This document shows, one piece after another, positions 20,415-31,870 of a stretch of 64,000 nucleotides of DNA. Every line of letters begins with the position of its first letter. The first letter of the stretch is position 1. Below the pieces are notes generated by a model. It made no database searches, had not been told where the DNA came from, and saw only the letters and a program-made list of their open reading frames with translations. Both the position numbers and the translations under genes were made by a program. The stretch covers positions 47,592,501 through 47,656,500 of the forward strand of contig NC_065539.1 of assembly GCF_932294415.1 (NCBI RefSeq), in the 5' to 3' direction. Source of the DNA: Quercus robur (taxonomy: Eukaryota; Streptophyta; Magnoliopsida; Fagales; Fagaceae).

Positions 20415-22355
20415 TTCTTTCACTTTTCTCTTTCTTTCTTCTTGTTTTTGTGTGTGCATTACTTGTGTGTTTTGCTTTCAAGTTTTGAGTCAGTCTAATT
20501 TTATACTTTGTTTTGTTTAACTTGTTTTTGTTTGTTTTCAGTTTTGTTTATTTTGTTTTTGATATAAAAAAAATTGAAAAATCAAAAAAATACAAAAATA
20601 GTGTGTGTTTGTGTACATTGGTACTTGTGTACCTTAGATGACCATTGAAACAAAGTTTTCTAAACTTTGTATCTCTTGTAACTTAGATGAGCATCTCTAT
20701 GCACAACTAAGTAAGTGAGCTTTGTGGCTCTTGTTTGTGATGAGTAAGATTAAGTGATCTCTTGTACTTAACACTCGTATCACTCTTTTTGACAGGAAGG
20801 ACTAGAAAATTCTAAGAGAAAGGCATAAATAACCATCTCACCACTGTTACCTGCCAATCATGATATGACATTTGTATGCTTCGGCATAGCAAAAGTGCAA
20901 TGTCAATGACATTTTTGTGCTTCGGCATAGCAAAATTAGAATGTCAAATGCTTAACATCATTGGGTATTTATTTTCTCTCTCTTATATGCCCATACATGA
21001 TTTGCTTTAAAAAAATATGCAAAGAAAAATAAAAAGCAAAAAGATCAAAATGCTTTAAATATGATTGCAAGCGTGTATTCTAGGAGATATGAGAGTTATA
21101 GGATGTACCTCGAAGGTGATAGTCCCCATCAAACAGTTATGATTGTGTGTAAGTTAAAGTGATTTTCTCATATCTCAAATCATCATAACATGTATACACT
21201 TATGCAATCTTACGATATTTTTCACACACAACACGCAATATTCTTTGCTACTCTTGATACATGTGCAGGTACAATGTGATTTGGCCATCACAAGATTTTA
21301 CATGTGTTAATGTATGCTCACTAAACTGTCTTAACTTGTTTTTGAAATATAAAATTGGTTAGACTTGTTTAGTGTATGTGTGTGTGTTTTTGGGATCATT
21401 GTGCTTAAAATTGTTGTTGAGAGATAATTTTGAGAACTTAAAATGTTGATTGGATTCTTGGTTGAGTTGCATGCTTGATTGCATTCATATCTATGTTTTT
21501 CCCTTCTTAAAAACTGATTTTAAGCAATCTCGACACCTCCTCGACACCTGGCTATCTGTCGAGATCTTAAGCTGTTTCCTATCGCAATCTCGACAGATCC
21601 TCAACTGCTAGGTGGATCGATCAAGAAAGTTCTTAGATCCTCGATAGCTTCTTGACAGTTGATGGATCGATCGAGCTTCTGTTCTTGTGTCTTTGCTTTG
21701 TTCCTCGACACCTTCTCGACAGCTACATCTATTGACGTTGTTTTTCTCGACACCTTCCTCGACAGATGGCTCGACACCTCTATCTGTCAAGAATTACTGA
21801 GGATCTATATAAAGGACAAGAGCAATCCGGTTCTCACTTTTCTCGATATCTCTCTCAACAGAAGTGTCTTTTCACCTTCCAAACCTTTCTCACTCACTCC
21901 AAATCTTCTTCCCAAGTGATTTTCGAGCTTTTTCAAGTTTTCTCTTCACTTGGTATGTTTCTTTTCTCTCATTTACATGCATTTTCATGTTTTGAAACCT
22001 GGGTTTTGGGGGTTTTTGAAAATTTTGGGGTTTTTCAAAATTAATGAGTGTTTGTTGAAATTCGGGATGGGTTTTTCCTTACATGAGTTTAAAATCTCAT
22101 ACATTGCATTCCATGTGCATTATAACTGTATTTTCATGCATTTAGTTGTGTGTTATACATGTTAAACTATTTGTGTGCTAGTAGGATTACATTGGGCTGA
22201 GCCCATGAAGCAATTTCTTTTGCATATCACATGTTCATGCATTCCCCATGCATACGTACTCTCTTTTTAATATACTTGTTATATTTGAAGTGCTTTGGGA
22301 CTTTTCTGATTGTCTCTTTCTCTCCCTCTCTTTTCTATTTACATTAGTTGTGTCT
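20415..22355 (+). other. Non-coding interior of the 9.6-kb element
   Basis: T-rich, without conserved ORFs, in the position where pol would be. It holds a direct repeat around 'tgcttcggcatagcaaaa' (20877 and 20920) and, at 21520-21800, a cluster of CTCGACA/TGTCGAG motifs like those in the LTR. Confidence 0.7.
21525..21800. repeat. Cluster of degenerate CTCGACA(GATA) motifs
   Basis: More than ten copies of CTCGACA, TCGACAG or the inverse TGTCGAG occur in under 300 bases, irregularly spaced and in both orientations. The same word forms the perfect inverted repeat in the LTR at 15791-15815. Confidence 0.75.
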
Positions 22356-23555
22356 ATGGCACCTAAGTGTAATTCAACTCCGTCCCAGAACCCTCTTCGT
22401 TTCGGGGCATCGTCTTCTTCTGATCCTACTCCTTCTCATATTCGGTTTCATGATGAGGATGCCCGAAAAGACTTCTCGGAGAACTTTTCTCGACAAAGTG
22501 TTCATTCGGAATGTTGAGTCATTTTGGCAGACTTCGCCGACACTGACCTACCCGATGTCATTCACAATCGAGGTTGGGAGTTACTGTGTGACGTCCCGGT
22601 CACATGTCCTTCCATGCTGATTCAAGAGTTTTACTCCAACATGCATGGAATTGATTCTTCAGTACCTCTCTTTTCTACTCGCATTCGAGGTACGCGCATT
22701 GTTGTCACACCAGAGTTGGTATCCGATGTGCTTTATGTTCCGAAGGTAGAGCATCCTGACTACACCAAATGTGAGCGTCTGAGGACTATGTCCAAAGACG
22801 AGATGATGTCTACTTTCTGCGAGCGCCCTTCTGTTTGGGGTGATCGTCAGTTTACACCATGTAAGACCTTTGCTAAAGGTTCTAGATTCATGAACATGGT
22901 GATGACTTTTGTTTTACACCCACTCTTTCACTATAACTCCATCACAAAGCCTTATGCTCGATTTTTGCTTTCCTTGTTAGAGCACCTCACTATAGATTTT
23001 TCTTCACATTTTATTCTTTCTATTATAGATGTGTTTAAGGATACGGCTACCCGTGATAAGCTCATTTTCCCTTCGGCTATCACGCAGATTTTATGCCATT
23101 TTTCTGTTCCTTTTCCCTCTTTTGACCACTTTTCTTTCATGTGTGCCATAGACGCCGCTACCGTTAAATGTAGCGAGGCGCAGTTTAGGTCATAGTAGTC
23201 GGATTCTGCAGCTCCTCCCTCTTGTTCAACTCCACCTCGTTCTACTCCATCCATATCTGCTCCTTCCTCTTTTACGAGTGATGCGTCACTCGGAGACATC
23301 ATGGCGCAGCTGCAGCACATGGATGCTCGCCTTGATACACTCTCTACAGAGCTATATCGAGTGAACGTTCATGTCGATCGTATTGCACAGCGGCAAGCAA
23401 TCATGGGTGGCTATGCTCTTGAGGTTTCTCCTCCACCACCTCCTCCAATGGCTTCTGATTCTAAGGATAAGGATGATGATGATGGTGATGACGATGGTGC
23501 TTCTGATGATGATGATGATGGAGATGCTAGCTCTACCGATGAGATGTCTACTTGA
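22356..23555 (+). pseudogene. Additional ORF of the element ('putative plant transposon protein' type), broken
   Basis: One reading frame of about 400 codons from ATG 22356, interrupted by in-frame stops at 22515 and 23193-23198. Features include a Ser/Pro-rich N terminus, a globular core with RGWELLCDVP, TPCKTFAKGSRFMNMVM and DTATRDKLIFPSAI, a short helix 'LQHMDARLDTLSTELYRV' (about 23310-23365), a proline run, and a C terminus almost wholly Asp/Ser from a (GAT)n repeat. The core is of a kind widely found in plant genomes and usually labelled as a putative plant transposon protein. Its function is not known, and I see no polymerase or nuclease motif. It ends about 550 bases before the PPT. 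Confidence 0.75.
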
Positions 23556-24094
23556 CACTCTTACCTTTTATCACTCGTGACAAAAAGGGGGTGTAGTTTT
23601 GGATATGAGAGTAGTCATTCTTAGGGGGAGAGTTAGTATAGGACACTTTTGTTAGGTGGAGTGTTGATATTATAAGGGATGTAGTGAGGATTATATATAT
23701 CTTTTTCTTTTCTCTATTTTAGATACATTTTTTTCTTGTACATGGGTCTTGTTTTGACATACATTATACTTATTTTCTTTATATATGAGGATGTATGTTT
23801 CTTTCACCTATCTTTGCATGTGTTGTTTCTTTTCTTTCTTTATACACATGGTTCTTATTACTTATATGCAATCTATTATTTCTGTTTCATACAAAGATGC
23901 CTTGATGAGTTCTGTTTAAAGTATTTCAGAAATACAAGTTGTCAAAGTCTACTTGCCATAAACTCTCTTCTTGTAAAGTTTTTCAAGAGTTTGTGTTAGG
24001 ATAGATTTTATTATATTCAACAAGTGAATATAAGTTGAGCGATTTATGACTTCTCTCATATGTTCATGTGTTTGTTGTGGTTTTGTCACGGATT

Positions 24095-24108
24095 GGCAAG
24101 AGGGAGAT
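24095..24108 (+). other. Polypurine tract
   Basis: GGCAAGAGGGAGAT directly abuts the 3' LTR, as expected for the plus-strand primer of an LTR retrotransposon. Confidence 0.8.
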
Positions 24109-25125
24109 TGTTAGGACATATGTGATTCACTTGTTAGGAATATATATCACTATTTTATATAATTGGCTAATCCTTTGATAAAACGCACTTTACTTGTAAT
24201 TGAGTAGATCTAGGATATGTTTAATACTTCAAGAAACTGTGTTTCAAGATCAAGTGTTAAAGCCACGCAAGTCTGTCCAAGATTCAAGCTGAAGAAGTAC
24301 TATTCATTAAAGCTCAACAACTAGCTATCTATCAAGACCTATAGAGTTGTTCAGCCCCGTGGCTTGACAACAGCTCGACAGATAGGGTATCTGTTGAGAT
24401 TTATGAAAAACAGAATTCCAATTCTATTTTGACTCTAATCCGTGATTATGTGTTTGGGCTGTTTTTTCTCACAACCCTAGACATATAAAAGGATTATTTT
24501 AAGGACTGTCAAAGTGTTCACAAGTTACACAAGTGTTGAGCAAAGTTTTTTCAAGCAATTTGTGACCGGAGACACAGTTTTTCCCTAGTTCATCATTCTT
24601 GTGAAGAAGTTGCTGTTTTTGTGCACCGTAGGGTTTTGTGACCAAGCATCTTCTTGATCTTCATCGTTGGGATGAACTGAAGAACTTTGCAGCCAACAAC
24701 CTTCTCTAGTTGGTGATTGAAGTCGCGTACTGGGATCCGTGCAATTAATTAGTCACGTACTTAGGAGCCGTGCATCAAAAGGAGAAATTGTCACTACAGA
24801 ACAAGTCTAATTGGGTATTGGGGTAAGGGTTCAAATGTATGTTGGTATAAGGTACTGGAATTCCTTTACTTGTAACCGCTTATTGTGATAATAGTGGGAT
24901 TTCGCGAGTGGTGACCTGAAAATCACCCAGTGGGGTTTTTGTCGTGTTGGTTTTCCCCATTCGTAAACAAATCACCGTGTCAAATTTATTTTCCGCTACA
25001 TACTTAGTTTATTGATGATTTGTTTGTGCTACCATGCGTTTGCATGTTAATTAACTTAATTAATTCACTTGGCTAAATTAATTTGTTAATTCATCACAAG
25101 GGATCAATTCATTTTTGGCCTATCA
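24109..25125 (+). repeat. 3' LTR of the 9.6-kb element
   Basis: 1017 bp, the same ends as the 5' LTR (TGTTAGG..CTATCA), with scattered substitutions and small indels. It is followed by the TSD caaaa. Confidence 0.92.
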
Positions 25126-25897
25126 CAAAAGTTTAATATTATGAATTGGGTTAAAACGTATGTGAGAAGTTTTTATTAATTTTTTTGAAGTTAAAGAAAA
25201 ATAACTTAAACAAAATGAAAAATAATAATGAAGAAAGAATGCACACCTGTCATGGGATTTAGGCATTCACATATTGGAATAAACTTCCCTTCAAATATAT
25301 ATATATATATAGGTAGAATTTCATTTGATATAGAATTTAAATCCTATTGAAATTCAGATTTCTAATCAATTTGTTTGTTGCTATCTCATAAATCCATTAA
25401 AGGTGGATTAAAAAAAAGTTCATATGAATAGAAAAAAAAAAAAAAAAACATTTTTTTATGGGAAAAAGGAAACTTTTCTTTTGTAACCAAAAAAAACAAA
25501 CAAACAAAGAAACGTTTCTTATATATAGATACTTTTTTTTTTTGAAAAAGAAAGAGAAGGTGTTTATTTTAAACTCAAATACTTATTACCTTCTTTTCAA
25601 AAAAAAAAAATACTTATTACCTTATTTACATTTTTTTTTTTTTACATTATGCAAAAACATTTTTGTTAAATCAGTATGAACAATAATTATCTTAAAAAGA
25701 AAAAAAAAAAGTTATGTGTGAAGAATAAGATTTTGCTATTGAATACATTGCTTTTTTTTTTTTTTTTATGGGTATTATGTTGTTTTGTCTTCTTACATGA
25801 AGTATTATAATTTAAATTTTAAAGAAAAATGAATAGATGGAGATTGTTACTGTTTTTTGTTTTTTACATGTACTATGTTGTTGTGTTTTTTACACGT
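25126..25897. repeat. Block P' right part (paralogue of about 940-1885)
   Basis: Resumes the match to block P exactly at the TSD (caaaagtttaatattatg) and runs to 'ttttttacacgtag', where the truncated Copia begins. It has one copy of the 175-bp unit that is doubled in block P. No gene. Confidence 0.85.
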
Positions 25898-26630
25898 AGT
25901 TTGACAGACTAGACAGATGGACAGGTTGTACAGGCTGGTCAGGTGGAGCAAGTGTGACTAGACTAGGGTCAGGATTGATAGGATGGTCTGGTATAGCATG
26001 TGGAGAAGAGATAGGTAAATCAGGTATGTGAGGTATATGAGTGTCAATCATTGTGTCAGAAACTTCCATTGGTGAATCATCAAAAATGAAGGTGGGAGGT
26101 GGAAATAAAGAACCACCAGAAAGTGGTTGAGAGTTAGAAGCATAGTTAAGATCAAAATCCATGGAATGAAAAGGAAAAATGTGTTCATGGAAGACAACAT
26201 CTCTGGACAAGAAAATGGACTTGGTTTCAAGATTGAACAACTTATATCCTTGGACACCATAGGGATAACCAAGAAAGACACAGGGAGAGGCTCTAGGATC
26301 AAATTTAGATCTATTCCTAGAGAGAGTAGATGCAAAGCATAGACAACCTAGGACTTTAAGATGAGAGTAAGAAGGAACAGTACCCAAAAGGATTTCATAG
26401 GGAGTTTTATTATTCAACAAAGGACTAGGCAACTTATTAATAAGATAAACTGCTGTAAGGATGCTATCTCCCAGGACTTCAAAGGCAGATTAGCTTGAAA
26501 CCTAAGGGCTCTAGCAACACTCAGAATATGTTGGTGTTTCCTTTCAACAACTGAGTTCTGTTGAGGTGTATCTACACAACTCAGTTGATGTAAGGTACCC
26601 TTGGAAGAGAAAAATTGAGGCATATGAAAT
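25898..26630 (-). pseudogene. Copia integrase C-terminal part (fragment)
   Basis: The minus strand shows [19 protein letters not shown], with the last acidic residue (Glu) of the DDE triad. This is followed by [11 protein letters not shown] and the GAG-type linker [16 protein letters not shown] typical of Ty1/Copia integrases. A frameshift near 26430 splits it, and the first two Asp of the catalytic triad are deleted. It cannot be active. Confidence 0.85.
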
Positions 26631-26636
26631 TCAAAA

Positions 26637-28217
26637 TTAAGAGAGAAAAATGCAGCAACACCTCAGATAATGTGTTAATTTCCCAATGGAAATAAGATTG
26701 AATGAAAAGGAAGGAACACACAAGACATTGTCAAGGACCAAATCACATGATAACTGCACTTGACCAACATGAGTGACTAAGAGAGATTCACCATTAGGAA
26801 GTTTGATAGAGATGTGAGCTACAAAAGTAATTTTGGTAAGATATGAAATGGAATGAACCATGTGATCAATAGCACCACTATCAATAATCCATTCATTAGG
26901 TAACAAGGTAGGTGGAATGACAAGATTGGAAGAAAAAACTGAGTGATCTAAGTTGGTGGATGAATGTAAACAAAGAGGAATGGAATTAATAGAGTCTAAG
27001 CATTCAGGTTTATCTAAAATGTCACTATTAGGTGTAGGTAAAATACATGCAGTGTGAAAAGTACCAGGTGGCAAGGACTTGGTGATAGGAGCAATATGAC
27101 TGATGAGTGTGGCAGCTTAATGAGTTCCAAGAGAAGAATCTTGATTTCCTTGTGATCCCAAGGTATGGGCTTGCAACATGGACATGAGCTGGTGACATTG
27201 AGAAGAAGTGAAAGCCACTGTGGTCAACTCCTCCATAGTATCTGTGTGATCCAGATTGAAACCCATTGAAACTTGATTGGCTAAGTGCCCCTTGCCTTTG
27301 TTCTTATACCCAGGAGGGTAACCATGAATCTTGTAGCATTTGTCCACCACATGACCAAGAATCCCACAGTGTGAACAAATTGGTCTTTCCCTTTTTCCAT
27401 TAGGCTTGTTGGTATAATTACCCTTGTTAGATGAATTATTAGGACCTCTAGAGAAGATTACAGCAGATTCAATTGCAATGGCATTGGAACCAACTCTTCT
27501 TTGCTTCTCTTCTTGAGTGATGAGAGAGAAGACTTGATTCAGTGAAGGTAAAGGCTTCATCAGTAGGATCTGTCCCCTAACAGTTGCAAAAGATTCATTA
27601 AGCCCCATCAGAAAATTCATAGTACACTCCTCTTCTTGATACTCAACCCGAGCAACCATTGAACCACAGGTGCAAATACCACAAGAACATGAAGGAATTG
27701 GCTTATAATTGACCAATTCATCCCAGATTACCTTGAATTTCGTGTAATAACTACTCACAGAGAGATTATCCTAAGAGAGAGTACTCACCATTCTTCGCAA
27801 TTCAAAAACCCTAGGACCATTGCTCTGAGAGAATCGGTTCTTGAGATCTGTCCAAACTTCTTGCGCAATATTCAAGTAAATCACAGTTGAAATCAAATTC
27901 TTGGACATCGAATTGATCAACCAAGAAAGGACCATTCTATTGCATTTCTTCCAAGCAAGGAAAATTGGATCTGAAGAACTTGTTGGAGCTTTGATGGTGC
28001 CATCAACAAAATCTGTTTTGTTCTTGGAATCAAGAGCATAAATGATAGCTCGACTCCAAGTAGCATAGTTCTCTTCAGTAAGAGGCTGATTAACCAGAAT
28101 CAAGCCAGGATTCTCACTACTATGCAAAAAATAGGGACTGGATGGTTTTTCCCAAGCAAGCACAGAGGTTTGAGAAGTAGATGATACGGAATCTGTATTG
28201 GCAGATGCGGAAGCCAT
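26637..28217 (-). pseudogene. Copia gag and protease (broken)
   Basis: Starts at ATG 28217. The gag core (NYATWSRAIIYALDSKNK, then VWTDLKNRFSQSNG) is followed by the CCHC knuckle CSHCGILGHVVDKC and the aspartic protease signature WIIDSGAIDHM at about 26890. One frame is kept throughout, but a TAG at 27771 and a TAA at 27117 interrupt it. It is a different Copia lineage from the 9.6-kb element (shorter LTR, different gag). Confidence 0.85.
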
Positions 28218-28401
28218 TGAAGAAGCTTGAACTGGGTTTTACAGAGAACTTAGTTTCAAGAATCAGAGAAAGCAAAGAATTAAAGAAAATTTGCAAGAGA
28301 GATCAATGAAAGAAAAAGGAAATACAAAGTGAAGAAAGCTTCAAGAAAAACCCAACAATGGAGGATGAGTTAGGAATCGATGGAATACACCGAGCCAACT
28401 C

Positions 28402-28413
28402 GCTCTGATACCA
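28402..28413 (-). other. Primer binding site of the truncated Copia
   Basis: The minus strand reads TGGTATCAGAGC, a perfect initiator-Met-tRNA match, three bases after the LTR. Confidence 0.85.
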
Positions 28414-28416
28414 TAT

Positions 28417-28657
28417 TGAAATTGGGAGAGAGGGAAGTTTGGAAGAGAGAGAACTGAATGAATAATGCTCTACTTGAATATTATTAAGAACTTATTAGTT
28501 TATATACATTGAGTCATTAACAAACTAATAACTAACTCACATGATCAACACGTGATAAATTAAGCAACAAATAACAGTAAATATAAAACTGCATGTAGCA
28601 CATCAGAGTGACAACTAAAACACCTAAACGACTTGCAGCTTGACTGATATTTCAACA
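28417..28657 (-). repeat. 5' LTR of the truncated Copia (241 bp)
   Basis: On the minus strand it starts TGTTGAAATATCAGTC and ends CCCAATTTCA, next to the PBS. Only this LTR remains. Confidence 0.8.
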
Positions 28658-28669
28658 CACCACCTTTAG

Positions 28670-29700
28670 ACACTTATCCCATGGAAAATTTTCTGTTCCG
28701 GGCAGATTTCACTCATTGCCAAAGTACACAACGTAGAATCACTTGGCAAACAATCATTAATTTCCGAGTTCCAAGGAACAAACTGCCTAAGTTTGTGCGC
28801 CAGTACTGTTACATAACACTAGCCAAAGGTTGAGATAAGAAGGTCTCATTGCCCTGAAGTGCCTAAATAGTTCAATTTCATAAGGCTGGTGATTGAGATC
28901 GAGCAATTCTTTTATCATTTTAAGAGATGATTCGAATGATAAAATTAAATGGATAAATTAAAATAATAAATTACATGAATAAATCATACAATTAAGTCTC
29001 CATGTCTGAACCATGCAAAAGCTGTAAATTTGTGATATTTGCTTAACGTGGAATAGCAACAATGTTAATATCTCAGATCATTAGCCAGCATTACTCGTAT
29101 ATGATATGACAATTTCCATGCCTGCAGAATTGTGAATTTTGGAAAAATTAACTAATAAAATGGAAAAGAAAAATAGTTTGACAAATACTTCTTGAATTTT
29201 ATGCTTAAGGGGACACTATAAGCAGCCATATTTGGTATGCATACCAGATACCGTTTTGGAAAAGGTTTTTCTCTAGACCAATTTAGAGGAATCTCCTCCA
29301 ATTCACAATGTGACCGGCAATGTATAAATTATCCACATGTATTATTTAAATAAGTCATATGACTTATTGAAAAAGTTGTGTGACTAATAATACACATAAA
29401 TGATCCTTTCAATCAACGTATAGTGAATTAAAGGATAATCCTACAAACTAGATTGGAGAATTCAACCTTGTTAAGTAGATCTTGTTTGATTCTTATACAT
29501 GGGGTGTATATTGACTTCAAATCCTCCGGTGTACATGGTTAAAGATTAACAGCAAGCCAAATCTGAACCTCAAAAAGAAAGATATTTTAAATCTCTTGTT
29601 TACTGATACATATGAGAAACAATTTTATTTGATTTATATTTCCCTACTTCCAAAATTAAAGATCGGGTGATGTGGGCATGAAAAGACTCAGCCTGTTTAA
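28670..29700. repeat. Diverged duplicated block D, copy A
   Basis: About 1 kb aligning with 31990-32523 and 33335-33760. Shared parts include 'ccatggaaaattttctgttc', 'gtgcctaaat(a/g)gttcaatttc', 'catgcaaaagctgtaaa' and 'ccttgttaagta(g/a)at'. It has the unoccupied site (about 29205, tgcttaagggg) of the TIR element in copy B. No convincing gene. I could not identify its origin. Confidence 0.8.
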
Positions 29701-30434
29701 TTTGCATATGTATGATGAAAGACAAATAATAATTCTTTTTTTCTTTTCTTTTTTGAAATTGTAATTTACATGATTGATGAAATTGAAAACAACTATTCAG
29801 GGTGCTACATGGAGAGCAGGAGAGGTGTACAAGATACAACCTCTACTATATCACACGTGTTGGCAGTTGTAAGCATGGGAATCATCATGGCTTTGGGTTA
29901 CCAAAGTGGCATGTATTCATCCTAATATCAGCCATATGAAGAGTGTTGTGCTTAGGGATTTGGGAAACTCTTTTAAAATTTAAAATACTAATTAAATACC
30001 TTACTTTGTATGTTTTCTTTCTTTTCTTTTTTTGAGAATACTTTGTATGTTTTCAATTCATCAAATTGATGTGTGAATACTTCAAATCGTAACGCTATTT
30101 AGATCTTTAATTTTTTGTGCTAGGTTTCATCCCACTTTCAGTTCTTTCATTGATTAACAAGCACATAAATTTCACCAAGTAAACACATAAATATCGAATT
30201 AGGATGAATTGACATTAAAAAAAAAAAATACCTCTGAGAACTCACTAAGTAAGCATCTTATGGAAATTCAGGACTGGTAAAATTGTATTTAAACATGAGT
30301 GTTAATAATTTTTACTCAAGTTTCGTTTATTGTGGTTATGTAAATTTAGGGGAAAAAAATGTTTGTTTTAATTATTGTACTTTGTTTTAACACAATTTTA
30401 GATTTAATTTTCTACCATCTTTTTGTGTGGTTTG
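29701..30434. other. Intergenic, no feature recognised
   Basis: AT-rich single-copy sequence with short T- and A-runs. I see no gene, RNA or element ends. Confidence 0.5.
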
Positions 30435-30605
30435 GGAAAAATTATTAGGTACTCCCGGAGTACCATAAATGCGTACTCCCTCCTCTCACATAAATGGTGG
30501 GTCCCACCATGAATTTAATTAGTGGAACCCACCATTCATGGTGGGACCCACCATTCATGTGAGAGGAGGGAGTACGCATTTATGGTACTGAGGGAGTACG
30601 CATTA
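30435..30605. mobile_element. Palindromic MITE, family M1, second copy
   Basis: Near-palindrome around 'ggtgggtcccaccatgaat', with arms 'taccataaatgcgtactccc' and inverse. The left end ggaaaaattattaggtactc matches the copy at 2966. The right end is altered (an extra duplicated 'gagggagtacgcatt'), and I see no TSD. Confidence 0.8.
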
Positions 30606-30821
30606 CGTTAGAAACTAAGATATTAATCCTAAAATCAATCATGTTCTGTCGCGTATAAAGTAAAAAAATCTCAGACCTCATGTGAGAGAATATGAGATTT
30701 TTCCATGTAGTGTATTCTTTAAAATTTTCTTTATTTAGGTTTTTAACTCAACAAAATTTGCATTTATAACAACTTGGTACCTTTTATTTATTGGCAAGAA
30801 TTTGTCGCCATTACAAACCAC

Positions 30822-30973
30822 GGAAAATTATTAAGTACTCTCGGAATACCATAAATGCGTATTCTCTCTTCTCACATGAATGGTAGGTCCCACTAATTCA
30901 TAGTGGGACCCTCCATTCATGTGAGAGGAGGGAGTATGTATTTATGGTACTCCGAGAGTATACAATAATTTCC
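30822..30973. mobile_element. Palindromic MITE, family M1, third copy
   Basis: Starts ggaaaattattaagtactct and ends acaataatttcc, with a central palindrome 'ggtaggtcccactaattcat'. About 152 bp, the same length as the copy at 2966. The TSD is not recognisable. Confidence 0.82.
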
Positions 30974-31620
30974 GGTAATCTTGTGATGAGGTTATAATGA
31001 AGTCCTGTTCAATATTCATTTTCCTTGCTTTAAATTTTTGGCACTGAATAGTCATAACCATTCCTAATGTTTGATTGCAGTTCTACTGCTTCTTCTTTGT
31101 TTTTGGTTTTACGCCTCGAAAACACTGCTTTGTTTTGCCATGTCAATTTTACTTTATGACTCATTGATCCCATAGCATTTGCACAAATGTAGTACCCAAA
31201 TCTTGTGCGCTTAAAGCTTATAGCACCAAGGCTGAGACCATGATCTCATTGCGGGGAAAGCTTGCCAAAAAACTTCATTTTCATTGGACTTTGTTTGATT
31301 AATCTTTGTTCTTTAGTCATCTTTTAAGAGATTTTTTTTTGGTAACAACAACAATCTAGTTTTAGTCTTGAATTTTTAGGTCGGCTATGGTGGATCATCA
31401 TATTATTTTTTATATATATATATAATGATCATCATATAATTCAATGATATAAATGATAAAAATTGATAAACCATCTAATTACTTCTCTGCATTACCTGAA
31501 AATCATACAAAAGCAGTAGATTTCTGGAATTATTGTTCAGCGAGGATTAGTCCAATACTAAATACTAATAAATTAATAATAAGTGCAGCCTGCAGGTCAT
31601 TAGCAATTTACACATTCTTT

Positions 31621-31655
<35 letters not shown>
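31621..31655. repeat. (CT)n microsatellite
   Basis: About 17 uninterrupted CT units. Confidence 0.95.
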
Positions 31656-31658
<3 letters not shown>

Positions 31659-31799
31659 CTTCAAGCAATATTTTTATTTTTATTTTTCTTTGCCACTTTC
31701 TTTTCCCGAAGTCTTAATAGTTTTGTTTAATATATAGTACCACGTACACACATATGCTAATTCAATTCTGTTCCACTTCCACACATTCCAGATAATTTC

Positions 31800-31870
31800 A
31801 TACGGGAATCTTGAACCCAAAACCTCATTAATCACGTAAGGCATGAAAAGTGAATACCACTGGACCAATA
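31800..31870 (-). mobile_element. tRNA-derived SINE head (fragment)
   Basis: The minus strand has an A-box-like TGGTCCAGTGGTATTC (about 31867-31852) and a B-box-like GGGTTCAAGATTCCC (about 31818-31804), spaced as in a tRNA gene. The sequence does not fold as a proper tRNA, so a SINE head is more likely. Confidence 0.55.

Larger units (their letters stand above)
15515..25125 (+). mobile_element. Non-autonomous Copia-gag LTR retrotransposon, 9.6 kb, pol replaced by another ORF
   Basis: Boundaries are certain: TG..CA LTRs at 15515-16542 and 24109-25125, a 5-bp TSD caaaa (15510-15514 and 25126-25130), and the paralogous block P carries the site unoccupied. Between the LTRs come a PBS, a broken Copia-type gag, a nested 2-kb solo LTR, a CCHC zinc knuckle, about 1.9 kb of non-coding sequence, a second long ORF, and a PPT. 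I find no protease, integrase, reverse transcriptase or RNase H motif. It therefore needed another element's enzymes to move. The LTRs differ at scattered positions and the ORFs have stops, so insertion is not recent. Confidence 0.92.
25898..28657 (-). mobile_element. Truncated Copia retrotransposon, minus strand
   Basis: In element order: LTR (28657-28417), PBS (28413-28402), gag, protease, then the C-terminal part of integrase, ending at about 25898 against block P'. The first half of integrase, all of RT and RNase H, and the second LTR are absent. The left junction has no terminal repeat, so the loss came by deletion or recombination rather than by insertion. Confidence 0.85.

Noticed and set aside
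21525-21800. CRISPR-like array of CTCGACA words
   Set aside because: Words are short, irregularly spaced and in both orientations, inside a plant retrotransposon. No cas genes, and the genome is eukaryotic.
31800-31870. Functional tRNA gene on the minus strand
   Set aside because: Promoter boxes only; arms do not pair and no mature 3' end is present.
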